DNA of 38,884 nt from Myxococcota bacterium (GCA_018821305.1 JAHJMN010000076.1:1-38884); one strand, 5' to 3'. Shown: positions 27,358 to 35,550, counted from the stretch's first letter. The notes: generated from the sequence alone by a model not told the origin. Made by a program: numbers and translations.

Positions 27358-28176
27358 TCAAATTTTATCAGAAAGATCCCATCCTGATTTATTTAACTTA
27401 TAAAAATTTTCTCCAATCATATCCAAAAATCCCATGCTATATAATTGCTTAAGAGCATGATCCCATTCAGATCTTTCTCTCCATGATTTAAATGAAAATA
27501 CTTTTTCCCCTGCTTGAATATGGTGGCCGCCCATATCATTTATATAAAAAATCGTCCCTGTCTTACTTTCAGAAGCAGCTTTTAGTAATTCTTCTTCTTC
27601 CTCGGAAAGTTCATCTTCCTCCACTTCGTGTTCAGGTTCTATATTTGCATCATTTATAAGATTCATCAGATATTCACTTTGAAAAAGAATCAAATTTAAA
27701 TGGTCAGTGAGGTTTTTTTCAAATTCTTCATGACTGATGTATTTAGCCCATAATACATCAGTCAAACCCGCTTTGAATTTTTCAACTTTTTCGAATTGCT
27801 CAGGAGCATAAGAACCAGGTTTTACAGGCATTTCAGAAAAATAGACCATCGCAGGTTTACCAGAGGCAATGTGAAACTCAACTTCTTCAACTGTTCCGCT
27901 TATTGCCTTAACAGTTGGACTCCCTATTCTGGTCCAAAAAACCCCAATCAGAAGATCACAATCTTTAAGTATTTTTTTATTTATTAGCTCTTGAGGCGTT
28001 CCACCGCTTTGAGGTGCCATATGAGTTTCCCATCCGACTGGAAGAAAAACCAACTTTTTACCAATTGAGTGAATATCATTCCACTTTTGAAGAACTTCAC
28101 GAATAATTTTCCTCTCTTCCTGAACATCGCCAGGAGATGCAATCATAACTCTAATAACTATCGCTCGATACGCCAT
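27358..28176 (-). CDS. DUF4062-domain protein
   Basis: 272 residues. ATG 28176 has GAGG seven bases upstream. Residues about 5-110 form a DUF4062 domain: VIRVMIASPGDVQEERKII, the loop LPVGWETHMAPQSGG and DCDLLIGVFWTRIG. DUF4062 has a TIR-like Rossmann fold and is common at the N-terminus of NTPases and effectors in defence islands. Here it is fused to a short tail with an acidic run (EPEHEVEEDELSEEEEELL) and what looks like a winged helix near the end (WDHALKQLYSMGFL), rather than to an NTPase. A strong promoter lies about 100 bases upstream. A signalling or NAD-related role is possible from the fold but unproven. Confidence 0.82.
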   Translation of the reverse strand: MAYRAIVIRVMIASPGDVQEERKIIREVLQKWNDIHSIGKKLVFLPVGWETHMAPQSGGTPQELINKKILKDCDLLIGVFWTRIGSPTVKAISGTVEEVEFHIASGKPAMVYFSEMPVKPGSYAPEQFEKVEKFKAGLTDVLWAKYISHEEFEKNLTDHLNLILFQSEYLMNLINDANIEPEHEVEEDELSEEEEELLKAASESKTGTIFYINDMGGHHIQAGEKVFSFKSWRERSEWDHALKQLYSMGFLDMIGENFYKLNKSGWDLSDKI

Positions 28177-28278
28177 TGGTTTTCCTCATTTTCATTGATA
28201 TTCAAGGCTCAATTCAGTTAAATATATTTTGTTGAATTTTATTACTAGTATAAGATTAAACATTATAATAATTAATGA

Positions 28279-28307
28279 ATTAGAAAATAGAATAATATTT
28301 TTGTCAA
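28279..28307 (-). promoter_or_regulatory. Strong sigma-70 type promoter for the DUF4062 operon
   Basis: On the minus strand TTGACA (28307-28302) is followed after exactly 17 bases by TCTAAT (28284-28279). That is six of six and five of six to consensus. The start of transcription would be near 28272, giving a leader of about 95 bases before ATG 28176. Confidence 0.65.
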
Positions 28308-28380
28308 GGTGGATTTAAATATTATTTTTTAAAAATCACAGGTTATCTTTTTGCTACTACTCACTACTTATGAAACTCAG

Positions 28381-28575
28381 TTGGATGAATTTTATCCCAC
28401 TCGCCATCCCACTCCTCATATTACTTATAATTCTAATACTTTATCTCAAATAGTTGGATAGTGGGATAAATATATAATATATGAAGAGAAAATGAAAAAG
28501 GTAGAAGTGAAGAATAAGGGATAAGGAAATTATATGGGGTAATAAAAGGCATCCCACCCATCCAACTCATCCCAC
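28381..28575. repeat. Word array D: ATCCCAC/GTGGGAT with TTGGAT companions
   Basis: ATCCCAC occurs at 28394, 28406, 28551 and 28569, and its inverse GTGGGAT at 28461. TTGGAT occurs at 28381 and 28454, and its inverse ATCCAA at 28560. The centre at 28468-28530 is purine-rich. The left block (TTGGATAGTGGGAT) and right block (ATCCCACCCATCCAAC) are inverse to each other. Same design as arrays A to C near 15 kb, but a different word. Confidence 0.7.
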
Positions 28576-28608
28576 TTTGCCATTTTTTTAAAACCCACCC
28601 AATTCTTT

Positions 28609-28625
28609 GTTACAATACCTGTAAC
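28609..28625. promoter_or_regulatory. Operator-like palindrome before the DUF932/RadC operon
   Basis: GTTACA and TGTAAC are perfect 6-bp arms around a five-base centre. The left arm overlaps a possible -10 box TACAAT at 28611-28616. The site lies 34 bases before the first gene of the plus-strand operon, as expected for a repressor site. No good -35 box is visible. Confidence 0.45.
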
Positions 28626-28658
28626 GCGTTGAATCTACACACAAACAAGGAGGAAATC

Positions 28659-28910
28659 ATGAGTAAAATTATGCCCAAACTGCGTGAAATACAGGACGTC
28701 GTTGCAAATATTGAGGGGCAGGCATCGCACTTGACGTGGCTACTGAATGACCTCAGGAGCGACATTGACTCGATGGGCGTGGTCATCGACCAGGAGGCAC
28801 TCCGAACCACTGTTATTGCCCTGAAAAACCGCGCCAGCGATGGCAAAACATCACCGGAAGACATCACAAAGCTGGCAACAGCAATCGAAAACCTCGTTAA
28901 AGACCTGTAA
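28659..28910 (+). CDS. Small helical protein of unknown function
   Basis: 83 residues from ATG 28659, with AGGAGG five bases upstream. An in-frame ATG ten codons earlier lacks a ribosome site. The protein looks like two or three helices (KLREIQDVVANIEGQASHLT; ITKLATAIENLVKDL) with no recognised domain. It is the first gene of the plus-strand operon that continues through DUF932 and RadC. It could be an accessory or regulatory protein of the element. Confidence 0.7.
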   Translation: MSKIMPKLREIQDVVANIEGQASHLTWLLNDLRSDIDSMGVVIDQEALRTTVIALKNRASDGKTSPEDITKLATAIENLVKDL

Positions 28911-28938
28911 CTTAAACCCACACAAGGAGAAATTTAAA

Positions 28939-29883
28939 ATGGCACATGAATTTGAAACCGGATTTTTTGTTAAAGAGCCCCCATGGCACGGCCTTGGAAC
29001 CGTTCTGGAAAGCGCACCTCAGACCGCAGAGGAGGCGATAATCTGCGCTGGTCTAAACTGGGAGGTCCAGAAAGTGCCTCTGATGACAATCAGTGCCCTG
29101 CCAGTCCCTGACAATTACGCTGTAGTCCGCTCAACGTTTGACCAGGCGGATGTTCTTGGCGTAGTTGGTAGTCAGTACGAACCAGTTCAGAATCGCGATG
29201 CGTTTGCATTCTTTGATGCAGTCATTTCAGATGGCCACGCGGCTTACGACACTGCTGGAAGCCTCAAAGGCGGTCGTATCGTGTGGATCCTCGCAAAAGT
29301 CGATGGACCATTGAGAATAACGAAGGACGATTATGTCGAAAAGTACCTACTGCTTTACAACAGCCACGACGGAAGCTGCGCTGTAAGCATGCAATTCAGC
29401 CCCATAAGGGTAGTGTGCAGCAACACCCTGGCAATGGCACGTACATCTGCGAATGAGGCGTACAAGGTCAGTCTGAGGCATACACCTTCAGTTCTTCAGC
29501 GAATGGACAGCGTGCAAACATACATGGGCAGCGTAAATGCTCAGTTCCGCCATACCGGAGCAGCATATCAATATCTCGCAGGTATCGGAATTAACACAGA
29601 AATTTTGGAAAAATACTTACTGGATTTGTTCCCAGACCCCAAAGCGGATGCTCAGCGGAATCGCAATAAAGCCATTCGTGAAAAATGTACCGAATTGTTT
29701 GAAACCGGCATCGGAACTGACATTGCACCTCCCTCAATGTGGCGTGCTTATAATAGTGTGACCGAATATGTTGACCATGTTAGGAATAATGAGAACACTG
29801 AGCAGCGTGTCCGCAGTGCATGGCTGGGTCAGGGCATGGAACTCAAGCAACGCGCACTACAGGCGGCTTTGGAGGTGAAGTAA
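28939..29883 (+). CDS. DUF932-domain phage/plasmid-like protein
   Basis: 314 residues from ATG 28939, with AAGGAG nine bases upstream. It matches the DUF932 family of phage- and plasmid-borne proteins: FFVKEPPWHGLGTVL at the N-terminus, VVGSQYEPVQNRDAFAFFD, and SPIRVVCSNTLAMA near the middle. The biochemical function of DUF932 is not established; it is a marker of conjugative and phage-like elements. The TAATG at its end couples it to the 26-residue peptide. GC content is higher than in the defence cassette to the left, in line with a separate origin of this block. Confidence 0.88.
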   Translation: MAHEFETGFFVKEPPWHGLGTVLESAPQTAEEAIICAGLNWEVQKVPLMTISALPVPDNYAVVRSTFDQADVLGVVGSQYEPVQNRDAFAFFDAVISDGHAAYDTAGSLKGGRIVWILAKVDGPLRITKDDYVEKYLLLYNSHDGSCAVSMQFSPIRVVCSNTLAMARTSANEAYKVSLRHTPSVLQRMDSVQTYMGSVNAQFRHTGAAYQYLAGIGINTEILEKYLLDLFPDPKADAQRNRNKAIREKCTELFETGIGTDIAPPSMWRAYNSVTEYVDHVRNNENTEQRVRSAWLGQGMELKQRALQAALEVK

Positions 29884-29963
29884 TGTGGAAAGCGATACTA
29901 ACAACTGTCATCATTATCATCGGAGAAGTCCTGAAGGATACACTAAAAGGAGGGCAAAAATGA
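29883..29963 (+). CDS. 26-residue predicted membrane peptide
   Basis: The frame starts at ATG 29883, overlapping the DUF932 stop as TAATG, with GGAGG seven bases upstream. It ends at a TGA that overlaps the RadC start as ATGA. The peptide begins MWKAILTTVIIIIGEVL and ends KDTLKGGQK. This is one short hydrophobic helix with a basic tail, as in small membrane proteins or type I-like peptides. Both overlaps and the ribosome site support translation. Its role might be a real peptide or simply a translational coupler for radC. The RadC ribosome site (GGAGGG) lies inside it. Confidence 0.65.
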   Translation: MWKAILTTVIIIIGEVLKDTLKGGQK

Positions 29964-30535
29964 AAACTGCACTGGGTACTTTAATTGGCAACGAAGACAA
30001 GGCTTTAGAATTACTCAATAAAATACCGCTACGCAACCTGCTTTTCCTGAGTAAACACGAACTTCATGAAGCGGGGCTATCCTACCAAGCAGCATCAAGG
30101 CTGGAATCCGCAATTAACCTGGTAACCACGGCCATGAAGGAAAGCCTTGAAATTACGGAGAAACTCTTATGCTCGAAAGAAGTCTACTCCTTCATCCTAA
30201 AGCAGATTGATTACAGTGAGTTACAGACGGAAAACTTCTGGATTCTCAACTTGGACGTTAAACAGCATCCCCTAAGCTTCATTAAAATAGGAGAAGGTGG
30301 CATGTCGGAAACCCGCGTAAGTATACGTAAAATCGTAAAGAGCGCCTTCGCTGCAAACGCTGCACGCATGATACTGGCGCACAATCATCCTTCAGGAAAT
30401 CCTGAACCATCTGATATGGACCACAAACTCACAGATTACCTGCGCGAAACACTCAAGCCAATGGACATTGAAGTAATCGATCACATCGTAATCGGCCACG
30501 GACGCTATTACTCGTTCGCTGACAATGGATATTGA
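29960..30535 (+). CDS. radC: RadC-family JAB/MPN-domain protein
   Basis: 191 residues from ATG 29960, with AAGGAGGG upstream. A frame open further upstream to 29885 is ruled out by this strong site. The N-terminal half has helix-hairpin-helix character (LLNKIPLRNLLFLSKHEL). The C-terminal half holds the RadC/JAMM metal motif HNHPSGNPEPSDMD at about 141-154. The end, IDHIVIGHGRYYSFADNGY, is typical of RadC proteins. Mobile-element RadC proteins are common beside DUF932 and anti-restriction genes, while the proposed role in DNA repair is doubtful. The metal ligands look intact, so it may be an active metalloprotein. The next gene starts 11 bases after its stop. Confidence 0.9.
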   Translation: MKTALGTLIGNEDKALELLNKIPLRNLLFLSKHELHEAGLSYQAASRLESAINLVTTAMKESLEITEKLLCSKEVYSFILKQIDYSELQTENFWILNLDVKQHPLSFIKIGEGGMSETRVSIRKIVKSAFAANAARMILAHNHPSGNPEPSDMDHKLTDYLRETLKPMDIEVIDHIVIGHGRYYSFADNGY

Positions 30536-30546
30536 AGGAGGAAAAG

Positions 30547-30885
30547 ATGGACGCAGATAAAACAAAACAGCTGTTTGATAATATCGGCAAGGCCGTAAAC
30601 GCAATACTTGCAGATGTATGCACACTTCTGATTGATGCAAAAGGCACAGAAGAACCAAGGCCAGTAGAGGATTCAGAGCCTTCGGAAGGCCGGATAACCC
30701 AGAGACAAGTAGCTTTGCTTCGAAAAATCGCTTCAGAGCGAGGCTGGGACTGGAACGAATTTGAGCAGCATGTCAAAAAGCGTTACAGCAGGCGGATTGC
30801 ATACCTCTCAATCCAGCAGGCAAAGGAGCTCATAGGCGAGCTTCTGGAAAAGGGAGGACGAAATGGTAATACTGCAAAAGCCTGA
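30547..30885 (+). CDS. Small element-borne protein of unknown function
   Basis: 112 residues from ATG 30547, with GGAGG five bases upstream. An ATG at 30532 inside the radC end is less likely. The C-terminal 55 residues (ITQRQVALLRKIASERGWDW ... LSIQQAKELIGELLEK) form a compact helical module. Similar modules are found at the end of phage recombination or annealing proteins. The first half is acidic and probably disordered. It overlaps the nuclease gene by 23 bases, so it may be a partner of that enzyme. Confidence 0.72.
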   Translation: MDADKTKQLFDNIGKAVNAILADVCTLLIDAKGTEEPRPVEDSEPSEGRITQRQVALLRKIASERGWDWNEFEQHVKKRYSRRIAYLSIQQAKELIGELLEKGGRNGNTAKA

Positions 30886-31690
30886 TATTCAAGAAAATTA
30901 CGACGATATCCACGTGAGTGCCAGCAGTGTCAATGCAATCATCGATGGATGTCCACGAGAAGTCCTATATCGCTACGTTCTCGGACTTGAGCCCCAGGAC
31001 AAAAGCTCATCACTGATACTTGGAAGCGCAATGCATGAGGCTTTGGCGGCATTCTACCTTGCTTTGCAACAGAGCAAAGTCGAGATGAAGCTTGCAGACA
31101 TGGTAGAAATCGCTCATGGTGTCATCGAATCCGCACAGGCCATTAATTTCAAGGAAGGCGAGACGCTGGAAACATTGAAGGCACAGGCTTCAAACCTGCT
31201 CACCGTGTGGCACAAAAACGGATATAGGCCTCAGGGGACGATTCTAGGGGTCGAGATGAAGTTTTCGATTGACCTGAAGAACCCGCACACCGGTGAGGAA
31301 CTGCAGGAACGACTCCTTGGCTACATCGACTTGCTCACAGAAAACCCAGATGGCACGATGGTTGTGACGGATCACAAGACGATAGCCCGCCGTGAGAGCG
31401 ACAGAGGCCAGTCACAAGACTTACAGATGGGCCTGTACCAATATGCCGTCGAGACCTTGTTCCCAGGCCGCAAAGTCATACTGCAATTCCAAGACATTAT
31501 CAAGACGAAAAGTCCTACAGTCACAATAACACCAGTAATCGAGCAAGACAAAAACGCAGCACTGAAGCAGGTATACAGCGCCATCACGCACATGAACACG
31601 GCCCTAATGCTGCCAGACCCTAGCGTGCTTCTATATAGAAGACCCTCATGGCGGTGTGCCTCCTGCGGTTACCGCGCCCAGTGTAGGTAA
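30863..31690 (+). CDS. Cas4/AddB-like Fe-S PD-(D/E)XK exonuclease
   Basis: 275 residues from ATG 30863, with GGGAGG upstream. It has the RecB-type PD-(D/E)XK layout: SASSVNAIIDGCPREVLYRY at the start, GSAMHEALAAFY, then catalytic VVTDHKT at about 167-173 and the QxxxY helix (DLQMGLYQYAV). One Cys near residue 31 and three near the C-terminus (CASCGYRAQC) give the C...CxxCx5C set, which in Cas4 and AddB binds a 4Fe-4S cluster. Such enzymes are 5'-3' DNA exonucleases. On phages and plasmids they often go with recombinases, but none is seen here. It is the last gene before a terminator, so the operon DUF932 to nuclease ends here. Confidence 0.88.
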   Translation: MVILQKPDIQENYDDIHVSASSVNAIIDGCPREVLYRYVLGLEPQDKSSSLILGSAMHEALAAFYLALQQSKVEMKLADMVEIAHGVIESAQAINFKEGETLETLKAQASNLLTVWHKNGYRPQGTILGVEMKFSIDLKNPHTGEELQERLLGYIDLLTENPDGTMVVTDHKTIARRESDRGQSQDLQMGLYQYAVETLFPGRKVILQFQDIIKTKSPTVTITPVIEQDKNAALKQVYSAITHMNTALMLPDPSVLLYRRPSWRCASCGYRAQCR

Positions 31691-31702
31691 TTATCACACC
31701 CG

Positions 31703-31732
31703 AACCGCTTGCTCACGCAGGCGGTTTTTTTT
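31703..31732 (+). terminator. Rho-independent terminator of the DUF932-nuclease operon
   Basis: AACCGCTTGC (31703-31712) pairs with GCAGGCGGTT (31717-31726), with one T-G wobble and a four-base loop. A run of eight T follows from 31725. It lies 12 bases after the nuclease stop. Confidence 0.85.
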
Positions 31733-31770
31733 AGTTAACAATTTTTACATCAAATAAATCAATGCATTGT

Positions 31771-31839
31771 GTATAGTATAAAATAAATAAGCAAACTCTT
31801 ATTATATACAAAAACGCTTGTAACTTATTGATACTATAC
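31771..31839. repeat. AT-rich inverted repeat upstream of the replication operon
   Basis: GTATAGTAT at 31771-31779 and ATACTATAC at 31831-31839 are perfect 9-bp inverse copies, 51 bases apart. The spacer is AT-rich and holds a smaller hairpin (AATAAG ... CTTATT). It sits about 110 bases before the primase gene, so it may be an operator or an origin-type unwinding region. Confidence 0.5.
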
Positions 31840-31952
31840 GTCATATCAATTCAATTTGAAATAGGAACCGGAATTTGGGGTGAATAGATTTCTGTTCAGA
31901 AGTCGGTCAAAAACGATCAGGTAGGATTATTTGTTCGAAAGGACTGAAAACT

Positions 31953-33104
31953 ATGTACAATATCAGAAACATGAGTTGCGTGGAAATTGCAGAAGCAACT
32001 GGATTGGAGCCTGTCCAGCGAAAGGGAAAACTTCGGTATGTCTGCCCAATTTGTAATGATGACGGCAACCTAAGTCTAGCCCCGGAAGCAAAAAACAGCT
32101 GGTACTGCCACAACTGCCAAGAAAAGGGAGGTCCTGTATCATTTTCATATGCTGTTCAAGGCCCAGAGATTTATGAGCAGTACAAAAAGTATGTTGCTGA
32201 CCCAGAACATAATCGACTTCCGAATATTGGCGGAAATTTTCAAGTAGAACCAACCAGCTACCGTGTAAAAAAGATGCGAGGTAGAGTGGCATTACCAACC
32301 CAATCTAGCCCTGGCTCAAAACTTGTATGGCAGATACTTCAGGATATGAGTCTGTTTACACCTGAAAACACCAAAGAATACTGCGAATATTGGAAGGAAC
32401 GATGGATTGATCCTGCTGCAGCCTGGCAGGCATGTATTCCTATAACTGATGCCGTAAAGGAGGGGTTCAAAGAAGTCCCGGATGCCACCTTCAAAGAACT
32501 CGGGTTTCCAGGATTCCAGGGAAAGCCGGGTGAAAAAAGATGGTGGTTCACTACGCCTGGCATGTTAATACCGGTCTTCCACGATCAAACTACGCCAGTA
32601 AACTACAGGTTCAGGCCGTATCAGCCATTCAGAAATGGTGGTAAAGAATTCGCACCATTCACATGGGAAGACTCTCGAGCACGACGACCGAACCTTGGAT
32701 TTATAGCACCGCAGCACACAGTTACTATGGGGTTAATTACTGAGGGATTACCAGATCTTATAACGCTTTCTTCTGTCTTTCCGGAAGCACTGGTCCTTTC
32801 AAGTTATGGCGCCATCCTGACCTATGTTAAAGACGAACAGTGTCTCGATATTTCAAAAGGCTACCTTAAACTTCCTGACTGCATAAACCTGCTGAATATT
32901 AAATTGTGGGTCTTTATGGGGCACAAGAAGGAAACTCCGGAAGAAAACGAGAAACTTATAGCAAGAGTGACACGAATCCTTCAAGCCACTCATCGTTGCC
33001 CAGTGCAAACTTTACTTACGCCAGAAAGACATGACTGGAATGACAGACTAAAAGAAATAGGACTTCAACAACTAACATCTGATTTAAAGGAGATGGTAAA
33101 ATGA
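31953..33104 (+). CDS. DNA primase-like protein with zinc finger and Toprim-like region
   Basis: 383 residues from ATG 31953, with AAAGGA nine bases upstream. A CHC2-like zinc finger is formed by CPIC (31-34) and CHNC (52-55), as in DnaG-type primases of phages and plasmids. Near residue 260 MGLITEGLPDLITL fits the Glu-Gly-x-x-Asp motif of a Toprim fold. Its second acidic motif is not clear, so the catalytic centre may be divergent. The gene overlaps the helicase gene as ATGA, the common arrangement of a primase with a RecA-like helicase. The role is primer synthesis for replication of the element. The enzyme might instead serve helper-phage or plasmid replication. Confidence 0.85.
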   Translation: MYNIRNMSCVEIAEATGLEPVQRKGKLRYVCPICNDDGNLSLAPEAKNSWYCHNCQEKGGPVSFSYAVQGPEIYEQYKKYVADPEHNRLPNIGGNFQVEPTSYRVKKMRGRVALPTQSSPGSKLVWQILQDMSLFTPENTKEYCEYWKERWIDPAAAWQACIPITDAVKEGFKEVPDATFKELGFPGFQGKPGEKRWWFTTPGMLIPVFHDQTTPVNYRFRPYQPFRNGGKEFAPFTWEDSRARRPNLGFIAPQHTVTMGLITEGLPDLITLSSVFPEALVLSSYGAILTYVKDEQCLDISKGYLKLPDCINLLNIKLWVFMGHKKETPEENEKLIARVTRILQATHRCPVQTLLTPERHDWNDRLKEIGLQQLTSDLKEMVK

Positions 33105-34159
33105 AAACAGGCGATTACGATGACTTAACAATAGTACCTGCATCACCAGTACCTGAGGAACCGAAGTTCCTTCCGACCGCAATAACACCTGAGAACTGCC
33201 CCAGTGAGTTTGCTCCAGTAAAATGGATCCTTGATCAGTTTTTACCAGGTGGTGTACTTGGAGGCTTTGTCGCAGAAGGCGGGACTGGAAAAAGTTGGTC
33301 TCTGCTCGAAATTGCGTTCTGCGCAGCATATGGATTTGCTTTTCTTCGGCCTGAAAGAAAAGGACAGCGAGATATTTATAAGGTCGTTTATTTCAATGGT
33401 GAGGACAGCAATGAAACAATTCAGAGGAGACTCCGGGAATTATTGAATAAATATGGGGAAGTCGAAGGTGGCAACCTGAAAATCTATCCTATGGCAGGTA
33501 GAAGCAATAAGCGGTTTACTTCACCAGATGTTATTGAAAATTATTTAAAGGAAATACCAGAGGGGACTGACCTAGTGATTTTCGACCCTGCATCTCAATT
33601 TTTTATGGATGACGCAGAGGAAAAGAACACAGTAATGGGTCAATTCATTGATTATATGACAAAAATAAGGGAACATCTCGGCCCTGATGCAACAGTGCTT
33701 TTAAGCCACCACATGAGTAAAGCAGGCTCAGCCTCCGGCTCAGGTGTTGCACAAACAGCCCGAGGTTCCAGTGCTTTTACTGATGGCTTACGCTGGGTTG
33801 CAACAATGACACCGTATCGACCAAAAGATAAACTTGTAAGAGTAAAGGTTGCCCATTGGGACACGTCAAACTTTGAATATCCTCCGTTGATTCGCCTTTT
33901 AAACGCGAAAAATAACAATCATGCAGTGTTTCGACCTATGGATATTTATCAAGGCCGAGGTGGCACTTTCCGCTTTGCAGAGGATGGGGAAGAAATCTGC
34001 GGTGAAATCACGCCTCTAAACCTTACATGCGACGGATGCGAACCTACGCAATATCCAGAAATCCCTTCAACAAAAGGCAAAAGGACTGTGGAGAAAAAAA
34101 ATGAGCCAGAAAAGAAGGAAAGCACTGATAATTCCAGACAGAGTAGGGTGAAAGTATGA
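33101..34159 (+). CDS. RepA-like RecA-fold helicase (AAA_25)
   Basis: 352 residues. Walker A is FVAEGGTGKSWSLLE at about 60-75, Walker B DLVIFDPASQF near 156-166, and the sensor region LLSHHMSK near 200, followed by ARGSSAFTDGLRWVATMT. This is the signature of RSF1010 RepA-type hexameric helicases and the AAA_25 family. The last 60 residues are Lys/Glu-rich and probably disordered. It begins within the primase stop (ATGA at 33101) and ends within the start of the next gene (ATGA at 34156), so three proteins are made in a fixed ratio. Expected role: replicative helicase of the integrated element. Confidence 0.9.
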   Translation: MKTGDYDDLTIVPASPVPEEPKFLPTAITPENCPSEFAPVKWILDQFLPGGVLGGFVAEGGTGKSWSLLEIAFCAAYGFAFLRPERKGQRDIYKVVYFNGEDSNETIQRRLRELLNKYGEVEGGNLKIYPMAGRSNKRFTSPDVIENYLKEIPEGTDLVIFDPASQFFMDDAEEKNTVMGQFIDYMTKIREHLGPDATVLLSHHMSKAGSASGSGVAQTARGSSAFTDGLRWVATMTPYRPKDKLVRVKVAHWDTSNFEYPPLIRLLNAKNNNHAVFRPMDIYQGRGGTFRFAEDGEEICGEITPLNLTCDGCEPTQYPEIPSTKGKRTVEKKNEPEKKESTDNSRQSRVKV

Positions 34160-35538
34160 GTATTTCCTATATAAAACTTAATGCTGCAGTAAATATTATG
34201 CTTGCAGAGCTTTCCGGTTTTGATGTTGCTGATTTTGTACGACATTGGCTTGGAATTGTACCCAGGATCATCAGTTCAGAGAAGCAGATGATGAGCGTTT
34301 CATCAACTTGGAAAGATCCAAATGCCATTGATACGGCACAGGAATTGATGTCCTCTTTTAGAAGTACGCTTAGGAGGTTTTTCCCTGGAATTGAAGTGAG
34401 CAGTACTGAAATTGCTGATAAACTCATTGTTGAGTATTTTTCATGCAATGACTTTATTAGAGATATTGAAGAAAAAGGCAAAGCCTATACAGAGCAATAT
34501 AATAAAAAGGCAAAACCAAGAATCAGTACTAGAAAATCGGAAGGTCTAGCTATAGCAGTTGGTTCTTTTAATAATAAGAATCTACAGTTAACGGTATCCC
34601 ACCCTCTAGAGTCCGATGGATTTTACAATCTTCCAGCAATTGCGCTGGACTTTCAAAAGGACTTGGTAGAACATCCAGAGCGATATATGAGTCTGATCAA
34701 CCCAGAACGATTATTACGGGGAGCCAAGCTTGCACGATCCCGATTAGGATTGAAAGTCTTGTCCCAATTGTTTCATGACTACGCCAATAAATTGAATCAA
34801 AATGAGGGGAAACAATCATTCATTACCTACCCAAACCTAACTGCCTTCACCGAGTCACTCGAGATTGATAGTTCTAAAGTTAGTGATGTCCGCGATGTGC
34901 TATATTTTTACAGCAAAATGAGACTAACAAGGCCCGATAAGGACAGTCGCTCTCAATACGGTTGGGAGTTGATCCAGTTCGGAGTTCCTCTCGATCAGGT
35001 ACGTGCAGGAGAACCTCTGGTTATTAATTTTACACCAATGATGGGCCCTGTTTTCCCATTCAGTAAATCGGAGTTAAGAATTGATAAAAGTCATAAATAT
35101 TTCACAATAATACCTGACTGGAGACAGTTTCCGGACTTCAATCATAAAGCATCTGAGAGCTCAGAGCTCGGGACTTATTTGTATTGGATCCTATTTTACT
35201 TCTTTGGAAAGAATTTCTATTGTGAAAAAGGCATACAGTTTGAATTTTCAGATTGGACGAGGATGAGAGAGTTTACCGGAGAAAAACGCAATCGAACTTT
35301 GATTAATAGGTTTAAAGATATAGTGGGTGCTGGTGCATTGTTAATTTTCGATCAGGACTATAAAGCAGTATACGAGTCAGCTGTAGAGGCAATGCTTAAG
35401 CAATTTTTATCTAAAGGCAGCATATCTCATTTTTACATAAAGCTACCAGAAAAGAACCGACTCGAACACGAAGTGCTCAAAGAAATCCAAGCAAAAGGGC
35501 ATAAATCCAAGCGAAAAAGACCAAAACATAAACCATAG
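34156..35538 (+). CDS. Putative replication initiator
   Basis: 460 residues, coupled to the helicase by ATGA. I do not recognise the family with certainty. The middle (about 230-300) and C-terminal part (about 325-420) look like two winged-helix modules, for example FSDWTRMREFTGEKRNRTL for recognition and a basic tail of KSKRKRPKHK. The position fits an initiator: it follows primase and helicase, and its gene is followed at once by three 21-bp direct repeats. In IncQ plasmids the same set of helicase, primase and initiator acts on iterons of similar length. The assignment rests on context and helix-turn-helix-like patterns, not on a named domain. Confidence 0.65.
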   Translation: MSISYIKLNAAVNIMLAELSGFDVADFVRHWLGIVPRIISSEKQMMSVSSTWKDPNAIDTAQELMSSFRSTLRRFFPGIEVSSTEIADKLIVEYFSCNDFIRDIEEKGKAYTEQYNKKAKPRISTRKSEGLAIAVGSFNNKNLQLTVSHPLESDGFYNLPAIALDFQKDLVEHPERYMSLINPERLLRGAKLARSRLGLKVLSQLFHDYANKLNQNEGKQSFITYPNLTAFTESLEIDSSKVSDVRDVLYFYSKMRLTRPDKDSRSQYGWELIQFGVPLDQVRAGEPLVINFTPMMGPVFPFSKSELRIDKSHKYFTIIPDWRQFPDFNHKASESSELGTYLYWILFYFFGKNFYCEKGIQFEFSDWTRMREFTGEKRNRTLINRFKDIVGAGALLIFDQDYKAVYESAVEAMLKQFLSKGSISHFYIKLPEKNRLEHEVLKEIQAKGHKSKRKRPKHKP

Positions 35539-35550
35539 CACTTCACCTGA

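Larger units (their letters stand above)
28177..28658. other. Divergent intergenic region with promoter, word array and operator
   Basis: 482 bases with no gene between the DUF4062 operon and the plasmid-like operon. It carries a minus-strand promoter (28279-28307), word array D (28381-28575) and a palindrome (28609-28625). DNA at 28220-28340 is very AT-rich. Confidence 0.65.
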
